Below, piece by piece: positions 1-5,942 of a DNA stretch of 7,434 nucleotides. Below the pieces are notes generated by a model, which was given only the letters and a program-made list of their open reading frames with translations, was not told the DNA's origin and made no database searches. The stretch comes from an uncultured Actinomycetes bacterium (GTDB lineage Bacteria; Actinomycetota; Actinomycetes; Nanopelagicales; Nanopelagicaceae). The translations under genes were made by a program, and so were the position numbers. Positions within the stretch are counted from its first letter, which is position 1. Each line of letters starts with the position of its first letter. The stretch is taken from positions 1 through 7,434 of the forward strand of contig CAITKS010000135.1 in the NCBI GenBank assembly GCA_903893085.1. Direction: 5' to 3'.

Positions 1-585
1 AGTTGCGCCATCTCTTTGCAAAGCATTGATGTCAGTTTTCTTATCCACTTTTGCAAACTTTGCTACCTGATCAATCCACTTTGAATCATCGCTGATTACT
101 AGCGGTGAAATTGAATCGGTAAGTGCTTCGATATTTGCAAATGGCATTGTTCTCCCAGCAACCACATGCTCCATCGCGATTCGAGATGCGTTGATTTCAG
201 GTAGTTCACGACCACCAGCAGGACAACACTGCGAATCGGTGCAAAGCATCGAGCGATAACGCCCACCCTTTATCAAAAGTGATTCATCAATTGCCACGTC
301 AATTCGGGTAAGTGCTGCGGCCAAATCACTTAAGACCGCTTCCCCATCGTTGCGCGTGGCCGGCACGTAGGCAACCAATAACGCACCTGATGATCCTTCG
401 CGTTGTAGATGCGATGCCAATAAATCATAGGCAGATGCCGGCAGATCATCTGGGTAATCAACGCGCATTGCCATTCCTATGCAATTGTCTTTAATTGATA
501 CAACAACAAGTGAATCAACTGGGTGATAACCAATTAGAAATGGAATAGCGGCGATCAAATCGTGTGGTGAAGTTAAGGTGGTCAT
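1..585 (-). CDS. DUF4192 domain-containing protein, C-terminus cut off by window edge
   Basis: The frame is open from the ATG at 585-583 to base 1, giving 195 residues with no stop; the C-terminus lies beyond the left edge. The family is recognised from two conserved blocks. Near residues 15-30 is PFLIGYHPVDSLVVV, and near residues 107-125 is a Cys-containing block with GGRYRSMLCTDSQCCPAGG. DUF4192 is a widespread, almost exclusively actinobacterial family of unknown biochemical function, so no activity is assigned. I see no signal peptide or membrane segment, so it is probably cytoplasmic. The ATG is 6 bp after the stop of the upstream PKD-protein gene and has no strong Shine-Dalgarno sequence, so translation is probably coupled to that gene. 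The start agrees with the usual N-terminus of the family, where a short 'TSP.DL.AA.P' segment precedes the first block. The family call is firm; the role is unknown. Confidence 0.85.
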   Translation of the reverse strand, partial: MTTLTSPHDLIAAIPFLIGYHPVDSLVVVSIKDNCIGMAMRVDYPDDLPASAYDLLASHLQREGSSGALLVAYVPATRNDGEAVLSDLAAALTRIDVAIDESLLIKGGRYRSMLCTDSQCCPAGGRELPEINASRIAMEHVVAGRTMPFANIEALTDSISPLVISDDSKWIDQVAKFAKVDKKTDINALQRDGAT

Positions 586-591
586 ATTTAC

Positions 592-1317
592 TCAATTCAT
601 GAAACGGGTTGGGGCTGCCACCACGGTGATGGACAGTGCCGAGCTCTTTTTAATTTGCCCAGTGATGGCGCGTTCGATCGAGTTATGTGTAAATGAGCCG
701 CCCCAAGTCGTAACCAGAATTACTGGATAAGTTCCGGGATTTGAATAAATGTGAGTGATCCGACCATTTGGGTAAGGCCCACCAGGATCTGTAGTCGTTG
801 CAAAACTTCCATCACCGAATGACCAAGTAAATGAAGGTCGCATCGCCACATCTATCGATTCACCAATTAGATCAACTTTGCTGCGGAACAAAGTTGGCAC
901 ATCGCTCCAAAAATAGACAGGAACATTTATCAGCGGCGCAAACGAAGGTTGATATGAAATTCCAGCAGTAGGCAAAGATTTGCTGATGCGATCGCTAAGG
1001 GAAGTTGCAGCTACCGCAATCGGTGCGATCTTTTTCGGGACAACCTTCTTTTTCGCCACAGCCGGCTTCGGTTTCGCAATAACTTTTGGTTTGATCGCAA
1101 CCTTTGGTTTCACAGCAGCTCTGGCCTTTGGTTTAGCAACCGTTTTTGGATTCACTGCAGCCTTTGATGCGGGGCCACTTCCCTTCCGTGCTTCGAAGAT
1201 CAATTGGCCATCTTGGGTATAGACATCTACGCATGTAATTTCGCAGTCGGCTGCTATTGCTGGGCAAACGCCGAACGCTATGAGCGTTGCAATTAGTGCA
1301 AAGAATTTGAGTTTCAT
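592..1317 (-). CDS. Secreted PKD-domain protein with Lys/Pro/Ala-rich linker
   Basis: This 241-aa protein starts at the ATG at 1317-1315. Residues 1-23 form a clear signal peptide: MKLK, then a hydrophobic core, then a cleavage-like AIAA before D24. A short Cys-containing segment (C25, C29) follows. Residues 52-100 are a low-complexity stretch rich in K, P, A and V with a recurring KPK motif. The C-terminal part holds a PKD-like beta-sandwich: WSFGDGS at 165-171 and an H.Y..PGTY.V.L pattern at about 189-201. PKD domains usually mediate protein or polysaccharide contacts outside the cell. The basic linker could span or bind the anionic cell wall (inference). No catalytic domain is seen. A longer frame back to 1449 exists but would put 44 residues before the signal peptide and overlap the divergent NUDIX gene, so it is rejected. 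The DUF4192 gene follows after 6 bp. Confidence 0.82.
   Translation of the reverse strand: MKLKFFALIATLIAFGVCPAIAADCEITCVDVYTQDGQLIFEARKGSGPASKAAVNPKTVAKPKARAAVKPKVAIKPKVIAKPKPAVAKKKVVPKKIAPIAVAATSLSDRISKSLPTAGISYQPSFAPLINVPVYFWSDVPTLFRSKVDLIGESIDVAMRPSFTWSFGDGSFATTTDPGGPYPNGRITHIYSNPGTYPVILVTTWGGSFTHNSIERAITGQIKKSSALSITVVAAPTRFMN
1018..1164 (-). repeat. Low-complexity KPK/Ala/Val-coding repeat in the PKD protein
   Basis: About 49 codons (residues 52-100 of the PKD protein) consist of degenerate units built on Ala/Val-Lys-Pro-Lys. The DNA is repetitive, with GCAAAACCAAAG-like units on the minus strand. Such tracts change length easily by slippage. Read on the opposite strand they give a spurious hydrophobic Phe/Ala/Gly-rich frame. 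Confidence 0.7.
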
Positions 1318-1324
1318 GTGGCGC

Positions 1325-1330
1325 AAAGTA
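1325..1330 (-). promoter_or_regulatory. Candidate -10 box of a leaderless promoter for the PKD protein gene
   Basis: TACTTT on the minus strand fits the actinobacterial TANNNT -10 pattern. It lies 7 nt upstream of the ATG at 1317, so transcription would begin at or next to the start codon. No Shine-Dalgarno sequence precedes the ATG, in agreement with a leaderless mRNA. No convincing -35 box is seen. The same TACTKTGCGCC string occurs before dinG. Confidence 0.45.
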
Positions 1331-1399
1331 GAACCTGCACGCATGCCGAATGCATTCAAAGTCGAAAGTTGTGGATAGTTATGACACTCTAGGTAAGTG

Positions 1400-1870
1400 A
1401 TGGTTGCGCGCGATGGAGACGGTTGGATCGAGTGCGATTGCGGTAGCAAACACTGGGGTCTAAATGGAGCCGCCGGGCTTTTGATTTATCGCGATGGCGC
1501 TATTTTGTTACAGCACCGCGCACCGTGGGTTCATAACGGTGATACTTGGGGAATTCCAGGCGGTGCCCGCGATTCTCACGAGAGCGTTATAGAAGGTGCG
1601 ATTCGCGAAGCTATTGAGGAGACCGGAATTGATCCACAGTGTTTAAATCCGCGTGATTCACATATTGATGATCACGGTATCTGGAGTTACCAGACCATAA
1701 TTGCCGAAGCCAACGCGCAATTAGAGGCGCATGAATTAAATGACGAATCACATGAAGTTAAATGGGTTTTATTCGATGATGTAACGCGTCTGCCGTTGCA
1801 TCCCAGCTTCGCAAAATCATGGCCTTTATTGCGCCAGAAGTTAGAGTTCCTTATTCAATCTGCGCAGTGA
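1400..1870 (+). CDS. NUDIX hydrolase
   Basis: This 156-aa protein carries a complete Nudix box at residues 55-77: G55, E61, then REAIEETGI from R69 to I77, matching GX5EX7REUXEEXGU with Ala at the first U position. The glutamates of this helix bind the metal needed to hydrolyse a nucleoside diphosphate linked to another group. The substrate cannot be read from sequence; the family includes nucleotide-pool sanitisers such as 8-oxo-dGTP hydrolases and ADP-ribose hydrolases. The N-terminal CDCGSKHWGLNGAAGLL segment is typical of actinobacterial members of this size. I chose ATG 1400 over GTG 1397 because AGG at 1391-1393 lies 6 nt before the ATG but only 3 nt before the GTG. The gene diverges from the PKD gene. 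Its last 30 bp overlap the end of the convergent dinG gene, and no terminator is visible between them. Confidence 0.9.
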   Translation: MVARDGDGWIECDCGSKHWGLNGAAGLLIYRDGAILLQHRAPWVHNGDTWGIPGGARDSHESVIEGAIREAIEETGIDPQCLNPRDSHIDDHGIWSYQTIIAEANAQLEAHELNDESHEVKWVLFDDVTRLPLHPSFAKSWPLLRQKLEFLIQSAQ

Positions 1871-3832
1871 TTCGCGCACTATCGCACCATCACTAGTACG
1901 CCATAACGGTGGCATCGAATTAAGTAAGACGCTGCCATAGCGCTTTGTAACTATGCGCGAATCAAGTATTGCAACAACACCACGATCATCAACGCTGCGA
2001 ATCAAACGACCAGTCCCTTGCGCCAACAGCAACGCTGCACGCGGCAGTGAAACCTGCATAAAGCCACTGCCACCTGCGGCATCAGCCAAAGATGCACGCG
2101 CTGACATCACGGGCTCATCTGGGCGCGGGAAGGGAATGCGATCGATGGCAACCAAGATGCAAGAGTTGCCCGGGACATCCACGCCCTGCCACAGCGACAT
2201 TGTGCCGAGCAGAATTGAAGTTTCATCTTTTGCAAAACGTTCGACAAGTGGACCAACAGCGTCGCCACGTTTTTGCGTAATGATTGTTATTGGTAACTCT
2301 TTTAAAACACTTCGCAGATGAGCATCGGCAGCCTCGACACCGCGCCATGAACTAAATAGCGCCAAGGTGCGACCGCCCGCGGCATCAATTAGCTCGCCAA
2401 GTTCGGTTAAGACTTCAATACTTGGGCCATCACGGCCTGGTTCTGGCAAATGTTTTGGCATATATAAAACACCTTGATTAGCAAAATCAAAGGGAGAACC
2501 AACATCGAGCATCTGCACATTTGCTGGATCAATATCGCCATCTTCACTTTCGGAATCCGCATCCGAGCCAACAACAAAGCCAATGCTGCGCGCCATCGCA
2601 TCAAAGCCATTGCCCACCGTCAAAGTTGCAGATGTTGCAATCACTGGAGTCTTAGTCAAAAGGTTTGCGCGCAAGACTTCAGATACTGAAAGCGGGGCAA
2701 GGTGCAAAGTAGAAAATGTTGGTTCATACCAAAGCACATGCGAGCCGCTCATCTTTAGCAACTTGCCACAAGTTGTATTAATTTCATTTACCGCACCTTT
2801 AACGCGTGCCCGTTCAGCAATTCCATCGGAATCGATAATGTCATCATCGGCGTTAATAATCTGAACAATTGCAGCCGCTGCTTCGCGCACCTTGCGAATC
2901 GGTGCTTCTAACGACGATGGAATTTCTTCCAGGCGACCTTGGGCGTTGAAATCACCGCGGATTTGATCACCATAATCTGCCATCGCATCGTGGAAATTAT
3001 CGGCAGCCTTAGTCATCGCATCAGATAATTTGCCGGGCATATGTTTGCGCGCCATCGCAGCGGCGCGAATAACACGCGCAGATGTAAGTTCTTCAGTCAC
3101 CGCTTGGGTTGTGCGATCCATAAATTCGTGGGCTTCATCCAGAATAACAGCATCTCTTTCAGGCAAGATTGGATGCGAATCTACGATTTCAATCGCAAGC
3201 AACGTGTGGTTGGTGACAACCACATCAGCTAACTGCGCCTTGGCTTTTGCAAGGGCTGCAAAACATTGTGGTCCGTAATTACAGACATCTGCGCCCACAC
3301 ATTCGCGCCCCGAAAGTGAATTTGCAGCCCAAACACGTCGGTCGACCTCTGGGGCATCATCGCGATCACCTGAGACGCCAGGGGTCTTTGCCCACGCATG
3401 TAAGCGCTTGGCATCTTTACCGAGATGGCTTACTTCCAATAAAACTTCACCATCTGGATCAGGATCTTCGGTATTCATCTTCTGCAGGCAAACGTAATTG
3501 CCAACACCCTTATAAATTCCAAATGTAATTTCGCGACCTAATACTTTTTCAAGTGCGGGAACAACTGCCGGCAGATCTCTTTCAACCAATTGACGTTGCA
3601 AGGCCAAGGTCGCTGTTGCCACCAAAACTTTTCGACCATGAACAAGTGCCGGAACCAAATACGCTAAAGATTTTCCGGTACCTGTACCGGCTTGAACCAT
3701 TAAGTGATGTCGGTCAGTGAGGGCATTAGCCACCGCTTCGGCCATTTCAATCTGGCCTTCTCGCGGAGAACCCCCAATTGCTGCGACCGCGGCATCGAGT
3801 GCTTTACGCACCTGTGCCGAAAGATCACTCAT
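1841..3832 (-). CDS. dinG: ATP-dependent DNA helicase, DinG/XPD-like Fe-S superfamily 2
   Basis: This 663-aa protein has the full set of DinG/XPD landmarks. Walker A is AGTGTGKS at residues 48-55 and the DEAH box is at 232-235. QGTGRLIR at 605-612 is motif VI with its arginine finger. C115, C178, C184 and C190 lie between Walker A and DEAH, as expected for the 4Fe-4S cluster of XPD-family helicases. These enzymes unwind DNA 5' to 3' and resolve structures such as R-loops and D-loops during repair and replication. The length fits the short actinobacterial type; there is no fused N-terminal exonuclease domain. Translation starts at ATG 3832 with no Shine-Dalgarno sequence, and a TANNNT box 6 nt upstream suggests a leaderless message. 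No LexA-type box (TCGAAC-N4-GTTCGA) is seen upstream, so SOS control is not supported. The last 30 bp overlap the NUDIX gene on the opposite strand. Confidence 0.94.
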   Translation of the reverse strand: MSDLSAQVRKALDAAVAAIGGSPREGQIEMAEAVANALTDRHHLMVQAGTGTGKSLAYLVPALVHGRKVLVATATLALQRQLVERDLPAVVPALEKVLGREITFGIYKGVGNYVCLQKMNTEDPDPDGEVLLEVSHLGKDAKRLHAWAKTPGVSGDRDDAPEVDRRVWAANSLSGRECVGADVCNYGPQCFAALAKAKAQLADVVVTNHTLLAIEIVDSHPILPERDAVILDEAHEFMDRTTQAVTEELTSARVIRAAAMARKHMPGKLSDAMTKAADNFHDAMADYGDQIRGDFNAQGRLEEIPSSLEAPIRKVREAAAAIVQIINADDDIIDSDGIAERARVKGAVNEINTTCGKLLKMSGSHVLWYEPTFSTLHLAPLSVSEVLRANLLTKTPVIATSATLTVGNGFDAMARSIGFVVGSDADSESEDGDIDPANVQMLDVGSPFDFANQGVLYMPKHLPEPGRDGPSIEVLTELGELIDAAGGRTLALFSSWRGVEAADAHLRSVLKELPITIITQKRGDAVGPLVERFAKDETSILLGTMSLWQGVDVPGNSCILVAIDRIPFPRPDEPVMSARASLADAAGGSGFMQVSLPRAALLLAQGTGRLIRSVDDRGVVAILDSRIVTKRYGSVLLNSMPPLWRTSDGAIVRESLRRLNKEL

Positions 3833-3838
3833 AGGCGC

Positions 3839-3844
3839 ACAGTA
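3839..3844 (-). promoter_or_regulatory. Candidate -10 box of a leaderless dinG promoter
   Basis: TACTGT on the minus strand fits TANNNT and ends 6 nt before the dinG ATG (3832). This spacing puts the transcription start on or beside the start codon. There is no purine-rich ribosome binding site. GATACT, two bases further upstream, is a second possible register. No clear -35 box is seen. Confidence 0.45.
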
Positions 3845-3866
3845 TCGAAAATCAGTGACATGACAG

Positions 3867-3896
3867 GTGACCTAAGTACATGTGCTCAGATAGGCT
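3867..3896 (+). promoter_or_regulatory. Candidate promoter of the FAH-SDR operon
   Basis: A -35-like GTGACC (3867-3872) and a -10-like TAGGCT (3891-3896) are separated by 18 bp. Transcription would begin near 3902-3904, leaving a leader of about 15 nt that contains the ribosome binding site. The -35 overlaps a short palindrome AGGTGACCT (3865-3873), and ACATGT (3878-3883) lies in the spacer. Either could be an operator for a sugar-acid-responsive repressor, but none is known here. Confidence 0.45.
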
Positions 3897-3908
3897 GGCA
3901 CTTTAATT

Positions 3909-3913
3909 GGAGG
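3909..3913 (+). promoter_or_regulatory. Strong Shine-Dalgarno sequence of the FAH-family gene
   Basis: GGAGG lies 4 nt before ATG 3918. It fixes that start codon and contrasts with the SD-less starts of the adjacent divergent dinG and the PKD gene. Confidence 0.8.
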
Positions 3914-3917
3914 AAAG

Positions 3918-4772
3918 ATGAATATCGCACGAATCGGTGCCGCAGGAGCAGAAAAACCAGCAATTATTGAAGGCGATGAAGCGATCTTTGTTGATTCATT
4001 AATTTCAGATTGGGATCGCAAATCCCTTACAGATGGCGCGTTCGCCAAGATTGCAAAAGCCGATCTCTCAAAGTTGCCACGTGTTTCAACTAGCGGTGTG
4101 CGCTTTGGTTCTCCAATTAGCCAACCAACAAAGCTAATCTGCGTTGGGTTGAATTATTTAGCACATGTTAAAGAGGGTGGCTTTGATACTCCCCCTGAGC
4201 CAGTTATTTTCATGAAGGCACCTGATTCACTTACTGGCCCCGATGATCAAGTTGTTATCCCACCAAATAGCACCGCAACTGATTACGAAGTAGAACTTGC
4301 CATCGTCATCGGAAAGCGCGCACTTTATTTGGAATCACCTGCACAATCGGCGGAACATATTCTTGGTTACACAATTTCGCAGGATGTTTCCGAGCGCCAC
4401 TGGCAGATGGAACGCGCCGGTCAATGGGTAAAGGGAAAATCATTTCCAACCTTTAATCCACTTGGTCCAGTTGTAGTAACAAGTGATTCAATCAACCCCC
4501 ATAACTTGCGCCTTTGGTGCTCAGTAAACGAAGTGATGAAGCAAGATTCCAATACCGATGATTTGTTATACGGAATCGACCATATCGTTTGGTACATAAG
4601 CCAATTTATGGAGCTATTTCCAGGTGATGTCATCAACACCGGAACTCCGTTTGGCGTGGGTATGGGCTTTAAGCCACCTGTTTATCTAAAGGCTGGCGAT
4701 GTTCTTAAGACAGGCATCGATGGAATCGGTGAAATAACAAACAAAGTTGTTGCCTACAAAAAGGAAGCGTAA
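3918..4772 (+). CDS. Fumarylacetoacetate hydrolase family protein, probable 2,4-diketo-3-deoxy-sugar-acid hydrolase
   Basis: This 284-aa FAH-fold enzyme has family landmarks in order. GLNYLAHVKE at 77-86 carries the likely catalytic His83/Glu86 pair. DYEVELAIV at 122-130 gives metal ligands E124 and E126, and SQDVSER at 154-160 gives D156. KGKSFPTFNPLGP follows at 172-184, and TGTPFGVG at 241-248. FAH enzymes cleave C-C bonds of diketo acids or isomerise related intermediates using Mg2+ or Mn2+. The family also includes acylpyruvases, oxaloacetate decarboxylases and homoprotocatechuate-pathway isomerases, so the substrate is inferred mainly from the adjoining dehydrogenase. That pairing suggests hydrolysis of 2,4-diketo-3-deoxy-L-fuconate or L-rhamnonate to pyruvate and L-lactate. 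It is the first gene of a two-gene operon; the next start lies 3 bp after its stop. The family is certain, the substrate moderate. Confidence 0.88.
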   Translation: MNIARIGAAGAEKPAIIEGDEAIFVDSLISDWDRKSLTDGAFAKIAKADLSKLPRVSTSGVRFGSPISQPTKLICVGLNYLAHVKEGGFDTPPEPVIFMKAPDSLTGPDDQVVIPPNSTATDYEVELAIVIGKRALYLESPAQSAEHILGYTISQDVSERHWQMERAGQWVKGKSFPTFNPLGPVVVTSDSINPHNLRLWCSVNEVMKQDSNTDDLLYGIDHIVWYISQFMELFPGDVINTGTPFGVGMGFKPPVYLKAGDVLKTGIDGIGEITNKVVAYKKEA

Positions 4773-4775
4773 GAA

Positions 4776-5525
4776 ATGAGTCAAGATTTTGCAGGTTTAA
4801 CCGCTGTCGTAACTGGTGCTGGCTCTGGCATAGGACTTGAAGTTGTTAAGGGTCTTAAGGCACAAGGTGCCACAGTCTTTGGCTTAGATATTCAAGAAGG
4901 TGCGATGAGTGACTATGCACAATATATAAAGTGCGATGTTGGAAGCTCCGAGAGCGTTAAAGCAGCCTTCGCTGAAATCTCTGCAAAAACATCAGTCATC
5001 GATGTGCTGGTGAACAACGCTGGTGTGGGCGCGATCGGCACCGTAACCGATGCCACAGAAGAAGAATGGGTGCGCGTTCTAAATATCAATGTAATTGGCA
5101 TGGGACGCGTAAGCGCTGCTGCGATGCCACATTTAAAGCAGAGCAAATGTGCTGCAATCGTAAATACATGTTCACTTGTTGCAACCGCTGGTGTTCCAAA
5201 GCGTGCGGTTTACAGTGCAAGCAAAGGTGCGGTCTATGCCTTAACTCTTGCTATGGCTACCGATGGGATTGCAGATGGTGTTCGCGTCAACTGCGTTAAC
5301 CCCGGAACATCAGATACACCTTGGGTAAAGAATTTGCTATCAAAGGCAATTGATCCAGATAAAGAGTTAGCGGCGCTGCAAGCACGTCAACCTTTGGGCA
5401 GATTGGTCTCCCCTGTTGAAGTTGCAAGTGCGATTATTTATTTGGCAAACCCTGCACAAGCATCCACAACTGGAACAGCACTAGCCGTTGATGGTGGAAT
5501 GCAAGGGCTGCGAATTCCTAAATAG
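4776..5525 (+). CDS. Short-chain dehydrogenase/reductase, probable 2-keto-3-deoxy-L-fuconate-type dehydrogenase
   Basis: This 249-aa classical SDR has a TGAGSGIG cofactor loop (13-20) and Asp38 at the end of beta-2, which favours NAD+ over NADP+. It also has NNAG (80-83), an NIN segment (103-105), and the catalytic Ser133, Tyr146 and Lys150 (YSASK). The PG motif (176-177) and the C-terminal TGTALAVDGGMQGLR region resemble, from memory, actinobacterial SDRs encoded beside FAH hydrolases in L-fucose-type catabolic clusters. The likely reaction is NAD+-dependent oxidation of a 2-keto-3-deoxy-sugar acid to the 2,4-diketo acid, which the upstream FAH enzyme would then cleave. AAGGAAG (4761-4767) is its ribosome binding site, inside the end of the FAH gene, so translation is probably coupled. 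The stop overlaps by 8 bp the end of a convergent small ORF, and no good terminator hairpin follows directly. The SDR fold is certain; the substrate is inferred. Confidence 0.88.
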   Translation: MSQDFAGLTAVVTGAGSGIGLEVVKGLKAQGATVFGLDIQEGAMSDYAQYIKCDVGSSESVKAAFAEISAKTSVIDVLVNNAGVGAIGTVTDATEEEWVRVLNINVIGMGRVSAAAMPHLKQSKCAAIVNTCSLVATAGVPKRAVYSASKGAVYALTLAMATDGIADGVRVNCVNPGTSDTPWVKNLLSKAIDPDKELAALQARQPLGRLVSPVEVASAIIYLANPAQASTTGTALAVDGGMQGLRIPK

Positions 5526-5757
5526 TTATCTCTCGATTTAGCTTTGCGAAAAGGTAAGTAGAAAACACCAGCGCAATTAAAATTACTCCATAGGCTGCGG
5601 CATAACCAATGTTGTGCCAACTTGCAATAACTCGAGAGAGTTCAAAATCGCGCTTTATAAGTTGAACAGAGAATCCGATAGCGCCCATTAGATACGAGCT
5701 CATCGCATTCAAAGTCACCAAACGGAGCATAAGTTTGCGCGGTAAAGCTTGTGGCAC
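5518..5757 (-). CDS. 79-aa two-helix membrane protein, probably a truncated MFS transporter remnant
   Basis: GTG 5757 is chosen because AGGGAG (5764-5769) lies 6 nt upstream, a strong Shine-Dalgarno match; an ATG at 5730 lacks one. The protein has a basic N-terminus, a hydrophobic segment at about 13-34, then a linker with KRDFELSRVIASWHN (35-49). A second hydrophobic segment at about 50-70 leads into AKLNREITI and the stop. A first helix, a D..LSR....H linker and a second helix ending in a basic loop resemble the first two helices of an MFS carrier. The remaining ten or so would be missing, and the frame ends inside the last codons of the convergent SDR gene. I infer that the 3' part was lost, perhaps when the FAH-SDR end arrived. 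Alternatively it is a genuine small membrane protein. No function is assigned. Confidence 0.5.
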   Translation of the reverse strand: MPQALPRKLMLRLVTLNAMSSYLMGAIGFSVQLIKRDFELSRVIASWHNIGYAAAYGVILIALVFSTYLFAKLNREITI

Positions 5758-5763
5758 AAAAAA

Positions 5764-5770
5764 CTCCCTC
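5764..5770 (-). promoter_or_regulatory. Shine-Dalgarno sequence deciding the GTG start of the 79-aa membrane protein
   Basis: GAGGGAG on the minus strand is separated by six T residues from GTG 5757-5755. It shows that the reading frame was, or still is, translated from this codon. Confidence 0.6.
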
Positions 5771-5783
5771 GAGTAGGCTTGAA

Positions 5784-5789
5784 ATAATA
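5784..5789 (-). promoter_or_regulatory. Candidate -10 box for the 79-aa membrane protein
   Basis: TATTAT on the minus strand lies about 26 nt upstream of the GTG start, leaving room for a short leader containing the Shine-Dalgarno sequence. ACATTT, 17 bp further upstream, is only a weak -35 match. Confidence 0.35.
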
Positions 5790-5870
5790 TAGGAGTTAAC
5801 CGCTGGAAATGTGTTCTCCGTGGCTGATTTCAACTCTTTAATTCACATATGTGTTCATTACAAATAAAAA

Positions 5871-5896
5871 AGCCCGCCGCAGTTATGCGACGGGCT
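5871..5896 (-). terminator. Rho-independent terminator after the DUF2202 gene
   Basis: A 10-bp stem (arms 5871-5880 and 5887-5896) encloses a 6-nt loop. A-rich DNA on its left and T5 on its right give a U-tract in both directions. In minus-strand RNA position 7 of the stem is a U-G wobble, so all ten pairs form. In plus-strand RNA the same position is a C-A mismatch, so the stem is built for the minus strand, 46 nt past the DUF2202 stop. It may also stop readthrough from the FAH-SDR operon, less efficiently. It is nearly identical to the hairpin at 6624-6649. Confidence 0.88.
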
Positions 5897-5942
5897 TTTT
5901 ATTTATCTATCCCTCATCCCGTTCCCCAAACCTAGTAATGTC

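Noticed and set aside
980..1222. Plus-strand 80-codon frame encoding a hydrophobic Phe/Ala/Gly-rich peptide that resembles a membrane protein
   Set aside because: It is the antisense reading of the Lys/Pro/Ala codon repeat in the PKD protein gene; AAR and CCR codons become Phe and Gly/Trp-like codons. No start signals are present.
1318..1449. N-terminal extension of the PKD protein to 285 residues
   Set aside because: It would place 44 residues before an obvious signal peptide and overlap the divergent NUDIX gene; the ATG at 1317 is the better start.
1953..3528. Several frames of 60-120 codons inside the dinG region on both strands
   Set aside because: They lie fully within a strongly supported 663-aa helicase gene, lack ribosome binding sites and show no recognisable domains.
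3833..3917. LexA/SOS box upstream of dinG
   Set aside because: No TCGAAC-N4-GTTCGA-like palindrome is present; the only similar string, TCGAAAATCAG, lacks the second half.
5518..5541. CTAAAT...ATTTAG inverted repeat as a terminator of the FAH-SDR operon
   Set aside because: The stem is short and AT-rich with a 12-nt loop and no following T-tract, so it is too weak for a terminator.
5642..5833. Minus-strand 63-codon frame overlapping the start of the 79-aa membrane protein
   Set aside because: It has no Shine-Dalgarno sequence, runs across the promoter of the other frame and has no recognisable features.
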